Positions 38,531-47,477 of a stretch of 64,000 nucleotides of DNA are shown here, one piece after another. Every line of letters begins with the position of its first letter. Within the stretch, counting starts at the first letter, position 1. This DNA comes from Bacillus salipaludis (GTDB taxonomy: Bacteria; Bacillota; Bacilli; Bacillales_B; DSM-18226), in contig NZ_SMYO01000005.1 in NCBI RefSeq assembly GCF_004358205.1, forward strand, positions 1 to 64,000. Direction: 5' to 3'. The notes beneath the pieces are model-generated. The model was not told the DNA's origin and did not search any database. It saw only the letters and a program-made list of their open reading frames with translations. A program made the translations under genes and the position numbers.

Positions 38531-39931
38531 ATGACAAAAGAATATGATGTTGTTATTATCGGCGGTGGACCTGGAGGATACGTAGCTGCCATTCGCGCAT
38601 CTCAATTGGGTTTAACAGTAGCGGTTGTTGAAAAAGGGAAAATAGGTGGAACATGCCTTCATGCTGGGTGTATCCCAACCAAAGCCTTATTAAGAAGTGC
38701 AGAATTATATTCTCAAACAAAAAATGCAGAGCGGTTTGGTGTCATTGCCCCTGAAATTGGACTTGATTTTTCAAAAGTACAAGCTCGGAAAGAAGAAATC
38801 CAAGAACGTCTTTTTAAGGGGATCCAACATCTAATGCAAAAAGGAAAAATCGATGTTTATGATGGAAAAGGCAGTATCTTGGAGTCAAAAGATGTATTAG
38901 TTGAATTGAACAATGATGGCGGAGAAATCATTATAAGCCCGCGGAATATTTTAATTGCGACAGGTTCCCGGCCAAGAACATTCTATGGCTTGGAGGCAGA
39001 TGAAAAGTATGTGATGACATCAGATGAAGCCTTAGAAATGGAAACACTTCCAAATTCCATCATAATTGTTGGCGGTGGGGTGATTGGAATAGAATGGGCA
39101 TCGATGCTTGTGGACTTCGGTACACAGGTTACTGTGCTTGAATATGCTGATCGTATTTTACCGACAGAAGATAAAGATGTTTCAAAGGAAATCCAACGCT
39201 TACTAAAGAAAAAGGGAGTAAAAATCATCACAGGGGCAAAAGTTCTACCGGAAACGCTTGAAAAAGGTGATGGTGTTTCGATAAAGGCAGAGCATAAAGG
39301 GAAAGAAACATCATTTTCTGCCGATAAACTTTTAGTTTCCGTAGGGAGATTACCAAACACGGAAGGAATTGGACTTGAAAAAACGGGCATTGAAATGAAT
39401 GGAATTTTTATTAAAACAAATGATTCCTATCAAACAAAAGAACCGAACATTTACGCAATTGGTGATGTTATTGGCGGCTTGCAGCTTGCTCATGTCGCTT
39501 CACATGAAGGAATCATTGCTGTTGAACATATAGCTGGAGAAAGTCCTAATGCACTTGACCCAACTCTTGTTTCAAAATGTGTATACTGCAGTCCTGAAGT
39601 AGCAAGTGTTGGACTTACAGAAGATGAAGCAAAGGAAAAAGGATTTCAAGTAAAAACCGGTAAATTCTCATTTCGTGCAATCGGTAAGGCACTCGTTTTT
39701 GGTGAATCAGACGGATTTGTCAAACTTGTTGTTGAAGAAGGAACAAATAAACTGTTAGGAGCTCACATGGTGGGTCCTCATGTAACGGATATGATCACCG
39801 AGTTTGGTCTTGCCCGTGTATTAAATGCGACTGCAATGGATATTGCCCATACAATCCATCCACATCCTACATTAGCCGAAGCAATAGGTGAAGCAGCACT
39901 AGCGGTAGATGGAAAGGCCATTCATGCATAA
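38531..39931 (+). CDS. lpdA: Dihydrolipoamide dehydrogenase LpdA (E3/L protein)
   Basis: A flavoprotein that reoxidises dihydrolipoyl-GcvH with NAD+. FAD site GGGPGGYVAAI, redox disulfide in GGTCLHAGCIPTK, NAD site GGGVIGIEWASM, FAD site AIGDVIGG and catalytic His in HPHPTLAEA. It has 466 aa. AAAGGAG precedes ATG 38531 after a 113-nt gap. Bacillus usually has pdhD for pyruvate dehydrogenase elsewhere, so this is likely the glycine-system E3. Confidence 0.96.
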   Translation: MTKEYDVVIIGGGPGGYVAAIRASQLGLTVAVVEKGKIGGTCLHAGCIPTKALLRSAELYSQTKNAERFGVIAPEIGLDFSKVQARKEEIQERLFKGIQHLMQKGKIDVYDGKGSILESKDVLVELNNDGGEIIISPRNILIATGSRPRTFYGLEADEKYVMTSDEALEMETLPNSIIIVGGGVIGIEWASMLVDFGTQVTVLEYADRILPTEDKDVSKEIQRLLKKKGVKIITGAKVLPETLEKGDGVSIKAEHKGKETSFSADKLLVSVGRLPNTEGIGLEKTGIEMNGIFIKTNDSYQTKEPNIYAIGDVIGGLQLAHVASHEGIIAVEHIAGESPNALDPTLVSKCVYCSPEVASVGLTEDEAKEKGFQVKTGKFSFRAIGKALVFGESDGFVKLVVEEGTNKLLGAHMVGPHVTDMITEFGLARVLNATAMDIAHTIHPHPTLAEAIGEAALAVDGKAIHA

Positions 39932-39949
39932 AGGAAGGTGAGAGAGGAA

Positions 39950-40819
39950 ATGATCACAAAGTTAAAGCTGAATCGTGCGGTACTATTAATTTCTTGTCCA
40001 GAAAAGCCAGGTATTATCTCCACAGTAACGAATTTTTTATTAGAACACAAAGCGAATATTGTCCATTTTGATCAACATACAACGGACCCACACTCTGGTG
40101 TATTTTTCATGCGGATTGAGTTTGATTTGGAAGAATTAGATACTTCATTTGAAAAACTTGAACATGATCTTCATATGTTAGGGGAGGAGCATGCTTTAGA
40201 TTGGCAGTTAAGCACGAATAAAAAAAGGAAGCGAATGGCTATCTTTGTTTCCAAAGCAGATCATTGTCTCACCGAGCTTCTTTGGAGGTGGAAATCAAAG
40301 GAAATCCCGGTGGACATCCCTTTGGTAATTAGTAATCATCCCGATTTAAAAGAGGAAGTTGAAAGTTATGGCATCCCTTTTTATCATATTCCAATGTCTC
40401 ATGAGACAAAAGAAGAGGCCGAACATAAAGCGTTAGAACTAATAGACGGGAAAGTAGATTTTATTGTATTGGCAAGGTATATGCAAATTCTCTCCCCAAA
40501 TTTTATCTCTCATTTCCCGAATCAAATCATTAACATCCATCACTCTTTCTTACCGGCATTTGTTGGTGCAAATCCCTATGTGAGAGCATTTAACAGAGGT
40601 GTGAAGTTAATCGGGGCTACTGCCCACTATGTAACGAATGATCTTGATGAAGGACCAATCATTGAACAAGATGTACAGCGTATTAATCATCGTTTTACAG
40701 TTGAGGACCTAAAGACGGCCGGGCGCCATGTGGAAAAAAGGGTTCTAGCTGAAGCGGTTTCCTGGCATGTTGAAGATAAAGTACTTGTTCATGGGAATAA
40801 AACGATTGTATTTGCATGA
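39950..40819 (+). CDS. purU: Formyltetrahydrofolate deformylase PurU
   Basis: Hydrolyses 10-formyl-THF to formate and THF. An N-terminal ACT domain (residues about 5-75, LISCPEKPGIISTV) precedes a formyltransferase-like domain with INIHHSFLPAFVGANPY and the catalytic-Asp region HYVTNDLDEGPIIEQD. It has 289 aa. ATG 39950 gives the family N-terminus; GTG 39938 is also in frame. As last gene of the glycine operon it could recycle THF when glycine cleavage makes more one-carbon units than are used. Confidence 0.95.
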   Translation: MITKLKLNRAVLLISCPEKPGIISTVTNFLLEHKANIVHFDQHTTDPHSGVFFMRIEFDLEELDTSFEKLEHDLHMLGEEHALDWQLSTNKKRKRMAIFVSKADHCLTELLWRWKSKEIPVDIPLVISNHPDLKEEVESYGIPFYHIPMSHETKEEAEHKALELIDGKVDFIVLARYMQILSPNFISHFPNQIINIHHSFLPAFVGANPYVRAFNRGVKLIGATAHYVTNDLDEGPIIEQDVQRINHRFTVEDLKTAGRHVEKRVLAEAVSWHVEDKVLVHGNKTIVFA

Positions 40820-40840
40820 GAGGCATGAAAAAACTAAAAA

Positions 40841-40906
40841 GAATAGCGATATTTTTTCGCTATTCTCAGATTGTCGAGAAAGTGTATTTTTCTCGGCAAT
40901 TTTTTA
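40841..40906 (+). terminator. Double hairpin ending the glycine operon
   Basis: First hairpin GAATAGCGA/TCGCTATTC with a T-rich loop (40841-40865); second hairpin TCGAGAAA/TTTTCTCG (about 40874-40897) followed by GCAATTTTTT, a normal intrinsic terminator. Confidence 0.75.
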
Positions 40907-41135
40907 CTTTGTTTAAATCTAATACCCATTTTATTATTGTCCCTCCAAAAGGGCCTGTTGATTTTCGCTCCGGTTAACAGGGGTGCAAATCAATTATTTA
41001 ATTCCTCATCTGGAACTAGTTCATCAATAGAGACAAATTCATTTTCACTTTGCCTTGACTTTTTTAGCTTAAACATTAAATTTACCACTTATTTTTATTA
41101 TTTATTGGGAGTTATAGTCTTTATTGAATACACCT

Positions 41136-41265
41136 GTTGGTTGGAGCGGAAGGCACGAAGACTCCTGCGGGAGTACGGGGCAGGTGAGACCCCGGAAGCG
41201 CCAAAGCGCTGAGGAGGCTCCCCGGCACGCCCGCGGAAAGCGAAGTGCCTGGAGCGTAAATCAAC
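41136..41265 (+). repeat. Dispersed GC-rich intergenic repeat, copy B
   Basis: 130 nt highly similar to 9565-9693: GTTGGTTGGAGCGGAAGGCAC at the left end, GTGCCTGGAGCGTAAATCAAC at the right, with the same GACTCC-GGGAGTACGGG and GAGGAGGCTCCCCG core. A degenerate end fragment on the opposite strand (GTTGATTTTCGCTCCGGTTAAC) is at about 40956-40977. The rest of 40907-41375 is AT-rich with no gene seen. Confidence 0.88.
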
Positions 41266-41375
41266 AGACCAGTTGAACAGCTATATTTTAACTTCTTATA
41301 ATAAATAAACGCGGTAAATTATAAGAAAGAAAGTGAATGAAATAAAAGGCTATCGAAAGTTTTTCGACAGCCCGA

Positions 41376-41405
41376 GAATAGTGATACATTTTCGCTATTC
41401 TTTTA
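41376..41405. terminator. Terminator-like hairpin at the ytlD end
   Basis: GAATAGTGA and TCGCTATTC pair with one G-U, followed by TTTTATTA on the plus strand; the stop codon of ytlD lies in the right arm. A second hairpin GGCTATCGAAA/TTTCGACAGCC is at 41348-41372. Confidence 0.6.
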
Positions 41406-42195
41406 TTAGTTTTTTTTCAATAAAGTCCACAAGTTGGTACATAATCGTTGCTAAGACGGCAACAACAAGGAGTGACAGCATCACTAATGTAAAATTAAAT
41501 ACCTGGAAGCCGTAAATAATTAAATACCCTAGCCCTTTAGCTGATACAAGGTATTCTCCTACAATTACTCCTACCCATGATAATCCGACATTTACCTTTA
41601 AAGTTGAGATAATCGTTGGAAAACTGGCCGGCAGAATCGCTTCTTTAAAGCATTGAAAACGAGTGGCACCAAATGTTCGCAGAACTTTTATATAGTTCGG
41701 ATCAACTTCGCGAAAGGACGTATAAATTACGATGGTTGTCACAATAACAGATATGATGACTCCCATAGCAATAATCGAAGGATAACCCGGACCTAAAGCG
41801 ACAATTAAAATTGGACCAAGGGCCACTTTTGGCAAAGCATTTAAGATTACTAAATATGGATCGAAAATTTTTGAAATCATCGGGGACCACCATAATATTG
41901 CAGCCATAATAGTGCCCAGTAATGTCCCTAAAATAAAACCGAAAATGGTTTCAGTTAATGTGACCATCGTGTTATCAAGCAATGTTCCATCTTGAATTTT
42001 ATCCCAAAATAATAACCCAATTTTGGAAGGGGAACTAAAAATGAGCGGATCAACCCAATGGAGTCTGCTTGCAACTTCCCAACCTATAAAAAATAAGAGG
42101 AAAATTAACAGCTGATAAAATCTTACCCATCTATTTTCAACCTTTAAGAAGTGCAGGTATTCCTGGTGAAGCTGTTTTACTTTATGAGGATTCAA
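41395..42195 (-). CDS. ytlD: ABC transporter permease (SsuC/TauC family, YtlD-like)
   Basis: The membrane subunit of a nitrate/sulfonate/taurine-type importer, 266 aa with about six membrane segments. The EAA loop region is [26 protein letters not shown] ([18 protein letters not shown]). The substrate is not deducible. It overlaps the ATPase gene by 14 nt and follows it on the transcript. Order ytlA-ytlC-ytlD beside ytmA matches B. subtilis. Confidence 0.85.
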   Translation of the reverse strand: MNPHKVKQLHQEYLHFLKVENRWVRFYQLLIFLLFFIGWEVASRLHWVDPLIFSSPSKIGLLFWDKIQDGTLLDNTMVTLTETIFGFILGTLLGTIMAAILWWSPMISKIFDPYLVILNALPKVALGPILIVALGPGYPSIIAMGVIISVIVTTIVIYTSFREVDPNYIKVLRTFGATRFQCFKEAILPASFPTIISTLKVNVGLSWVGVIVGEYLVSAKGLGYLIIYGFQVFNFTLVMLSLLVVAVLATIMYQLVDFIEKKLIKE

Positions 42196-42952
42196 GGGAC
42201 TCCAACTCCTTCCATATCATCTCAAATAAGTTGGAATATAATTCGTGGTTTCGGGCTTCAAGTGGTGATAAATCTCTTAGCTCATTTGGAATTTGAAAAG
42301 TTTGATGGAGCTTCCCAGGTCTTGCTGAAAACAAAAATACCCGATCACTCATGGCTATGGCCTCACCAATATCATGTGTAACAAGGATGGCTGTTTTGTT
42401 TAACTCTGTTAATGTGTTAGAGACTAGATCCTCTAATTTTAACTTTGTTTGATAATCAAGTGCTGAAAAGGGTTCATCCAGCATCAACAACTTAGGCTCT
42501 GTTGCTAATGTTCGAACGAGTGCAGCACGCTGCCGCATTCCTCCAGATAATTGTTTTGGCAGTTGTTTCTCCACACCTTTTAGACCGATTTGATTTAAAA
42601 GCTGTAATGTTTTCGTTTTCGACTTTTCATTCAGCTGGTTTGATAATTTCAGTCCCATAAGGACATTTTCCTCAATTGTTTTCCAAGGAAACAGGTAATC
42701 CTGCTGAAGCATGTAGCCAATTTCATTGTTGTTCGAGGATATAGGTTTATTTTCGAGAAGTACCGTCCCTTGGGTCGGTTTAAGTAACCCTGAAATAATG
42801 GATAGAAGCGTTGTTTTTCCACAGCCGCTTGGGCCGAGAAAGGAGACAAATTCCCCTTCCTCGATTTTTAAAGAAACATCGGAGAGGGCCGTGGTCACGG
42901 AGTTTTTTGTCAAATAGGTATGATGGATTTCATTAATGGCTAAGAAACTCAT
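42182..42952 (-). CDS. ytlC: ABC transporter ATP-binding protein (SsuB-like, YtlC)
   Basis: A 256-aa ATPase: Walker [11 protein letters not shown]-loop [11 protein letters not shown], signature [11 protein letters not shown], Walker [13 protein letters not shown] and switch His in [11 protein letters not shown] 42952 is chosen for TAGGAGG 7-8 nt upstream; a longer frame upstream has no site. Energises the importer formed with the neighbouring permease and lipoprotein. Confidence 0.92.
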   Translation of the reverse strand: MSFLAINEIHHTYLTKNSVTTALSDVSLKIEEGEFVSFLGPSGCGKTTLLSIISGLLKPTQGTVLLENKPISSNNNEIGYMLQQDYLFPWKTIEENVLMGLKLSNQLNEKSKTKTLQLLNQIGLKGVEKQLPKQLSGGMRQRAALVRTLATEPKLLMLDEPFSALDYQTKLKLEDLVSNTLTELNKTAILVTHDIGEAIAMSDRVFLFSARPGKLHQTFQIPNELRDLSPLEARNHELYSNLFEMIWKELESLESS

Positions 42953-43001
42953 CGGACCGCCTCCTAAAGTAGTTTTAAAAAAATTTAGAGCCTTGGTGTC
43001 A

Positions 43002-44015
43002 TTATTTTTGTATGATTTTTTCTGCAACACTGGTATTCACTAATGTTTTGTAATCAACTTGCTTTGGTAGTTCGCCTGCTTCTTTCATAATGTTTTGGAG
43101 ATTGTTCCATTCTTCTTCATCGAGAATTGGGTCTGTAGCAAAAGACCCTTGATTTTTATAACGATCAACCACCATTTTAATAATTTCAAAGTCCGTGTCC
43201 TGGAAATAAGGCTGAACCGCCTTAGCAATTTCTTCAGTACTGTGCGTTTTCACCCATTGTTGAGCTTTATAAATGGCTCTGGTGAATCTTTCAACTGTTG
43301 CATTATGCTCCTTCATATAACTTTGCTTTGCCATAAAAGTGGTATAGGGAACATGACCTGATTCGGTGCCGAACGAAGCGATGATATGACCTTTTCCTTC
43401 TTTTTCAAAAATACTGGCGGTCGGCTCAAATAATTGGACAAAATCACCAGTCCCGGAAGCAAAAGCACTGGAAATATTTGCGAAATCAATGTTTTGAATT
43501 AAATTTAAATCTTTATGCGGATCAATTCCGTGTTTCTTTAAAACAAACTCCCCCACCATTTGAGGCATACCGCCTTTACGCTGTCCTAAGAAGGTTTTTC
43601 CTTTCAGCATATCCCATGAAAAGTTATCAATTTTTTCTCTGGAAACGAGAAATGTTCCATCTGTTTGTGTTAGTTGAGCAAAGTTTATCACCGGATCATC
43701 TGTTCCTTGGGTATAAACGTAAATGGAAGTTTCTGAACCGACTAATGCAATATCTGTTCCACCGGACAGTAATGCTGTCATGGTTTTGTCGCCACCGAAG
43801 GTAGTCGTTAGTTTTACATCCAATCCCTCAGCTTTGAAAAATCCCTTTTCTAGGGCAACATATTCAGGTGCGTAAAAAATTGACCTCGTTACTTCAGCTA
43901 ACCGAACTTTTTCCAATTTTTTTGTCTTCGTAGTATCATTATTGCAGGCTGCAAGTGAAAACATAAGAATAGCAATAAGAAGCGTTGAGAAACTGAATTT
44001 TAGCCATTTTTTCAT
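43002..44015 (-). CDS. ytlA: ABC transporter substrate-binding lipoprotein (NMT1/THI5-like, YtlA)
   Basis: A 337-aa lipoprotein with signal peptide and lipobox FSLAAC. The mature part has the SsuA/THI5 layout: VRLAEVTRSIFYAPEYVALE, EGLDVKLTTTFGGDKTMTAL and GGTDIALVGSE. Compounds bound by such proteins include thiamine precursors, sulfonates and nitrate, so the ligand is open. AGGAGG precedes ATG 44015. First gene of the minus-strand operon. Confidence 0.88.
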   Translation of the reverse strand: MKKWLKFSFSTLLIAILMFSLAACNNDTTKTKKLEKVRLAEVTRSIFYAPEYVALEKGFFKAEGLDVKLTTTFGGDKTMTALLSGGTDIALVGSETSIYVYTQGTDDPVINFAQLTQTDGTFLVSREKIDNFSWDMLKGKTFLGQRKGGMPQMVGEFVLKKHGIDPHKDLNLIQNIDFANISSAFASGTGDFVQLFEPTASIFEKEGKGHIIASFGTESGHVPYTTFMAKQSYMKEHNATVERFTRAIYKAQQWVKTHSTEEIAKAVQPYFQDTDFEIIKMVVDRYKNQGSFATDPILDEEEWNNLQNIMKEAGELPKQVDYKTLVNTSVAEKIIQK

Positions 44016-44054
44016 GTTAAACCTCCTAATCTTCAAAAATCTGGGCTGCTTTTG

Positions 44055-44070
44055 CATACGATATCGTATG
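44055..44070. promoter_or_regulatory. 16-bp perfect palindrome between ytlA and ytmA
   Basis: CATACGATATCGTATG is perfectly self-complementary, and AT pairs continue outside after one mismatch. It lies 40 bp before the ytlA start and 64 bp before the ytmA start, so it could be an operator for either divergent gene. No known regulator is assigned. Confidence 0.5.
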
Positions 44071-44133
44071 AAAAGGGAAAAAATGTGTGAATGCCCAGTG
44101 ACAAAATTTTTTAATAAATAGGGAGTGGTTGCG

Positions 44134-44925
44134 TTGAATGCAGATACAGGAAAAATCATTGAAATGGATCGGTTTCCCTCCCCAAATCCGAATGTTGAGC
44201 TGAAGCTTGTTACCTACCTTTCAAATGGATTAAAGGTGAAAGGAATGCTAGCAGAGCCAAAATATGAAAAAACAAATGAAGGATTTTTATATTTACGCGG
44301 CGGGATTAAAAATGTTGGAAGAGTTAGACCAGCTAGAATTGCTCAGTTTGCAGCGGAAGGGTTTATTGTTTTTGCACCGTTTTACCGGGGAAATCAGGGT
44401 GGAGAAGGGAATGAAGATTTTGCCGGTGAAGACAGGGAGGATGCATTTTCGGCCTTTTTGCTGTTAAAATCCCTTCCAAAGGTTCAGCATATTCATATTT
44501 TTGGTTTTTCACGAGGCGGGGTGATGGCGCTCTTAACAGGAATTCAATTTCCAGAGGCAGCATCCCTTGTTACATGGGGAGGGGTAAGTGATATGGCCTT
44601 GACCTATATGGAGCGCACTGATTTGCGTAGAATGATGAAAAGAGTGATTGGCGGTACACCTGAAAAATTTCCTGAGCGATATGAGGAACGGACTCCCTTA
44701 TTTAAAATGGAGGCGTTAAAAGCACCTGTTTTAATTATCCATGGAGTGAATGATCATAATGTTTCGGTTGAACACGCATATCGTCTTGAACGGAGGCTGA
44801 AAGCTTTAAACAAGTCTGTAGAGCCCTGGTATTTTGAGTCATACACTCATTACTTTCCTCCGGGGGTAAATCGAAAAATTGTCCAAGATTTAACGAATTG
44901 GATGAAAAGGCAAATCAAAAGATGA
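44134..44925 (+). CDS. ytmA: Alpha/beta hydrolase YtmA (prolyl-oligopeptidase-like)
   Basis: A 263-aa soluble hydrolase of the peptidase S9 fold. YLSNGLKVKGMLAEP is an N-terminal hallmark; nucleophile Ser is in FGFSRGG, the acid in IHGVNDHNVS and His in YTHYFPP. B. subtilis YtmA is very similar; its substrate is unknown. TTG 44134 is chosen because GGGAG lies 8 nt upstream; GTG 44125 overlaps that site and ATG 44164 is a shorter option. Confidence 0.88.
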   Translation: MNADTGKIIEMDRFPSPNPNVELKLVTYLSNGLKVKGMLAEPKYEKTNEGFLYLRGGIKNVGRVRPARIAQFAAEGFIVFAPFYRGNQGGEGNEDFAGEDREDAFSAFLLLKSLPKVQHIHIFGFSRGGVMALLTGIQFPEAASLVTWGGVSDMALTYMERTDLRRMMKRVIGGTPEKFPERYEERTPLFKMEALKAPVLIIHGVNDHNVSVEHAYRLERRLKALNKSVEPWYFESYTHYFPPGVNRKIVQDLTNWMKRQIKR

Positions 44926-44963
44926 TAGAATGGAAGTAACCAATTAGCAGAGGAGTGGGTCAT

Positions 44964-45206
44964 ATGGGCATGCCTCTTGAGTTAAACACGATGATAGTGA
45001 CAAAAGGAAATGAAAAGCGGGTAGAAGAAAATCTGTTCTATTTAGTAAAAGAAGGATACAGGCTCTATCCAATTGATATTCCGATTGAGGTTCGAAAAAC
45101 GATACAAAGTGATTCTAATGGAACAGCGGTCATTCGGAAAGTAGAATGGCAGGAGAAAACAACTAAAATTACGTACCAATTAATTTCATTGAATTCAACG
45201 AATTAA
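44964..45206 (+). CDS. ytmB: YtmB-like protein (DUF2584)
   Basis: An 80-aa basic-to-neutral protein, MGMPLELNTMIVTKG at the N-terminus and EGYRLYPIDIPIEV in the middle, matching the small YtmB/DUF2584 family. Function unknown. AGGAG is 8 nt before ATG 44964. It follows ytmA by 38 nt and is probably co-transcribed. Confidence 0.85.
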   Translation: MGMPLELNTMIVTKGNEKRVEENLFYLVKEGYRLYPIDIPIEVRKTIQSDSNGTAVIRKVEWQEKTTKITYQLISLNSTN

Positions 45207-45234
45207 GCAGGGGTTTTTACACCTGCTTTTTCTT
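45205..45234 (+). terminator. ytmAB terminator
   Basis: AGCAGG pairs with CCTGCT, then TTTTCTTTT; the stem begins at the ytmB stop codon. Confidence 0.75.
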
Positions 45235-45252
45235 TTATTAAAAAATCAGTTT

Positions 45253-45357
45253 CGCAGATAAAAGCATGTTTATCGCAGATACATCATCCAGTAACGCAGA
45301 TAAATGTCCCCTTATCCCAGATAAAAGTGCGTTCACCACAGATAAACCTAAATCAAG
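45253..45357 (+). repeat. Five-copy 21-bp tandem repeat (CGCAGATAAA type)
   Basis: Exact 21-bp register at 45253, 45274, 45295, 45316 and 45337. Each unit starts C(G/C/A)CAGATA, followed by a variable half. It lies between the terminators of ytmAB and pckA, so it is probably untranscribed. Confidence 0.93.
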
Positions 45358-45359
45358 AT

Positions 45360-45402
45360 AAAAAAAGAGATGCCATTCATTTGGAATGGCACCCCTTTTT
45401 CA
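45360..45402. terminator. pckA terminator
   Basis: On the minus strand GGTGCCATTCC and GAATGGCATC pair around AAAT, followed by TCTTTTTTT. The A/T flanks make it bidirectional. Confidence 0.85.
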
Positions 45403-45404
45403 TA

Positions 45405-46988
45405 TTATGCGATTGGTCCGCCTTTTTCTTCGATATCGCTTGCGGCAGATGAAAACTTTTTGAAGTTTTGACGGAATTGTTCAGCTAATTCTTTTGCTTT
45501 CAGTTCATATGCATGTGCGTCAGACCATGTTTTGTTAGGCTGAAGCACCTCGTCTGGAACTCCTGCAATGTGAAGCGGGATATGAAGACCAAAGATTTTA
45601 TCCTGAACAGTTTCAACATGATTTAATTCACCTTCAAGAGCTGCCTGAACCATTGCTCTTGTATAGGAAAGCTTCATTCTGTTGCCAACGCCATATTCTC
45701 CACCAGTCCAGCCTGTGTTTACAAGGAAAACATTTGCACCGTGTTCAAGGATTTTCTCACCAAGCATTTCTGCATAACGTTTTGCAGGCAGCGGCAGGAA
45801 TGGCGCCCCAAAGCAAGTTGAGAATGTAGCCTGTGGTGAAGTGATTCCACGTTCTGTACCGGCAAGCTTCGATGTATAACCGCTCAAGAAATGGTACATT
45901 GCTTGTTCCTTTGTTAATTTAGCGATTGGAGGCAGTACGCCGAATGCATCAGCCGTTAAAAAGACGATTGTATTTGGATGCCCAGCGATGCTTGGCTCAA
46001 TAATGTTATCAATCGCTTGAATTGGGTAAGCTGCACGTGTATTTTCTGTTAATGTGTTATCATCATAATCAGGAATTCTTGTTTCAGGATTCGTAATGAC
46101 ATTTTCTAACACAGTTCCAAAACGAATGGCATCAAAGATTTGCGGTTCTTTTTCACGAGTAAGACTAATGGTCTTTGCATAGCAGCCGCCTTCAATATTA
46201 AAAACTCCATTGGAAGACCAGCCATGTTCATCATCACCAATTAATTTGCGATTTGGATCTGCAGATAGCGTTGTTTTACCTGTTCCAGATAGACCGAAGA
46301 ATAAAGCGACATCACCTTCTTGGCCAACATTTGCAGAACAGTGCATGGAAAGGATATTGTTTTCAGGTAGTAAATAATTCATGACAGAGAAAATGGACTT
46401 TTTCATTTCTCCCGCATATTCTGTACCACCGATTAAGACAGTGCGGCGTTCAAAAGAAATAATAATAAATGTTTCGGATTTTGTCCCATCAACAGCCGGA
46501 TTTGCTTTAAAATTTGGTGCGGAAATAACGGTAAAGCCCGTTTCGTGTGCTAATAACTCTTCTGCATTAGGACGAATAAATAATTGATGGGCAAATAGGT
46601 TATGCCACGCATATTCATTAACCACTTGGATTGGCAGGCGAGATTTTTTATCTGCCCCGGCGAATCCTTTAAAAACAAAGATTTCTTCTTTTGTCTTTAA
46701 ATAGTCAAGGACTTTATTGTAAAGGTTTGTGAATGCTTCTTCAGAAATAGGCTGATTGTTTCCCCAATCAATTTTATCCTTTGTAGATCCTTCAGCAACA
46801 ATAAATTTGTCGTGAGGAGAACGTCCAGTATATTTACCAGTTGCTACACTGATAGCACCTGATGAGGTTAAAGTTCCTTCATTACGGCTTAATACTTTCT
46901 CTACCAATTGCGGAACGGATAGTTGGATTTGAACATTTTTTTCATCTAATAATTGATTTAATTCATTAGGGATATGAAGAGAATTCAT
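45405..46988 (-). CDS. pckA: Phosphoenolpyruvate carboxykinase (ATP) PckA
   Basis: Converts oxaloacetate and ATP to PEP, CO2 and ADP for gluconeogenesis. Substrate and kinase motifs: [10 protein letters not shown], the kinase-1a loop [13 protein letters not shown], kinase-2 LIGDDEHGW and TGWTGGEYG. It has 527 aa, as in B. subtilis. ATG 46988 follows GGAAGG with a 10-nt spacer. Upstream lies a CcpN-like operator over the -10 region. Releases CO2 in a window rich in inorganic-carbon genes. Confidence 0.97.
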   Translation of the reverse strand: MNSLHIPNELNQLLDEKNVQIQLSVPQLVEKVLSRNEGTLTSSGAISVATGKYTGRSPHDKFIVAEGSTKDKIDWGNNQPISEEAFTNLYNKVLDYLKTKEEIFVFKGFAGADKKSRLPIQVVNEYAWHNLFAHQLFIRPNAEELLAHETGFTVISAPNFKANPAVDGTKSETFIIISFERRTVLIGGTEYAGEMKKSIFSVMNYLLPENNILSMHCSANVGQEGDVALFFGLSGTGKTTLSADPNRKLIGDDEHGWSSNGVFNIEGGCYAKTISLTREKEPQIFDAIRFGTVLENVITNPETRIPDYDDNTLTENTRAAYPIQAIDNIIEPSIAGHPNTIVFLTADAFGVLPPIAKLTKEQAMYHFLSGYTSKLAGTERGITSPQATFSTCFGAPFLPLPAKRYAEMLGEKILEHGANVFLVNTGWTGGEYGVGNRMKLSYTRAMVQAALEGELNHVETVQDKIFGLHIPLHIAGVPDEVLQPNKTWSDAHAYELKAKELAEQFRQNFKKFSSAASDIEEKGGPIA

Positions 46989-47042
46989 TTGGATGGGACC
47001 TTCCTTTTTAGTTTTTTTAGCAGGGACTGCATCTTGATAAAA

Positions 47043-47053
47043 AGTATAACACA
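47043..47053 (-). promoter_or_regulatory. CcpN-like operator overlapping the pckA -10 box
   Basis: Minus-strand TGTGTTATACT fits the CcpN consensus TRTGHYATAYW, recalled from B. subtilis gapB/pckA, at every position. TATACT inside it would serve as -10. Confidence 0.6.
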
Positions 47054-47213
47054 TTTAATTTATTAGTCTATACTAATTCGAAAAATAACTAACATTTTAT
47101 ACATTATTCATAAATTAATGCGTTTATTTAGGCAAAATGTTCATTAATATTATTTTTTACAAAAAATAATTTTTTCGCTGATTTTTATTGTTGGTTTATT
47201 TTTGAAAAATTGA

Positions 47214-47242
47214 TTGACATCCTTCGACATGGTAGGTTAAGA
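47214..47242 (+). promoter_or_regulatory. Promoter of the metK S-box transcript
   Basis: TTGACA (47214-47219), a 17-nt spacer and TTAAGA (47237-47242), about 20 bp before the riboswitch. Confidence 0.75.
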
Positions 47243-47260
47243 TTTAAAATTGAACGGATA

Positions 47261-47422
47261 CTCTCTTATCCCGAGCTGGTGGAGGGACAGGCCCAATGAA
47301 ACCCAGCAACCTGCTATTTTCAGGAAAGCAGTCGACAAAAGGATATTCCTTTTTAAACTGGTCATTTTCTAAGCAAAGGTGCTAAACCTGAAGCAAGGCT
47401 AGACCTTGAACGATAAGAGTGA
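47261..47422 (+). promoter_or_regulatory. SAM-I riboswitch (S-box) controlling metK
   Basis: CTCTTATCCCGAGCTGGTGG then AGGGACAGGCCCAATGAAACC and CAGCAACCTGC give the P1/P2 kink-turn core; AAAGGTGCTAAACC and GAACGATAAGAG close P3/P4 and P1. SAM binding should favour the following terminator and shut metK off. Confidence 0.97.
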
Positions 47423-47448
47423 AAGGCGCGGAAACAGTATGCTCTTGA

Positions 47449-47477
47449 CCTTTCCTCAAATGGAAAGGTTTTTTGTT
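47449..47477 (+). terminator. S-box terminator
   Basis: ACCTTTCC pairs with GGAAAGGT, followed by TTTTTTG. From 47478 to 47660 no further element is recognised. Confidence 0.93.

Noticed and set aside
27500..40906. Glycine operon as a recent horizontal acquisition.
   Set aside because: It breaks the B. subtilis gene order, but base composition and ribosome sites look like the neighbours and no mobile genes flank it. A phylogeny would be needed.
40871..41212. 113-codon plus-strand frame after purU.
   Set aside because: Half of it lies in a dispersed GC-rich repeat, it begins inside a terminator and lacks a convincing ribosome site.
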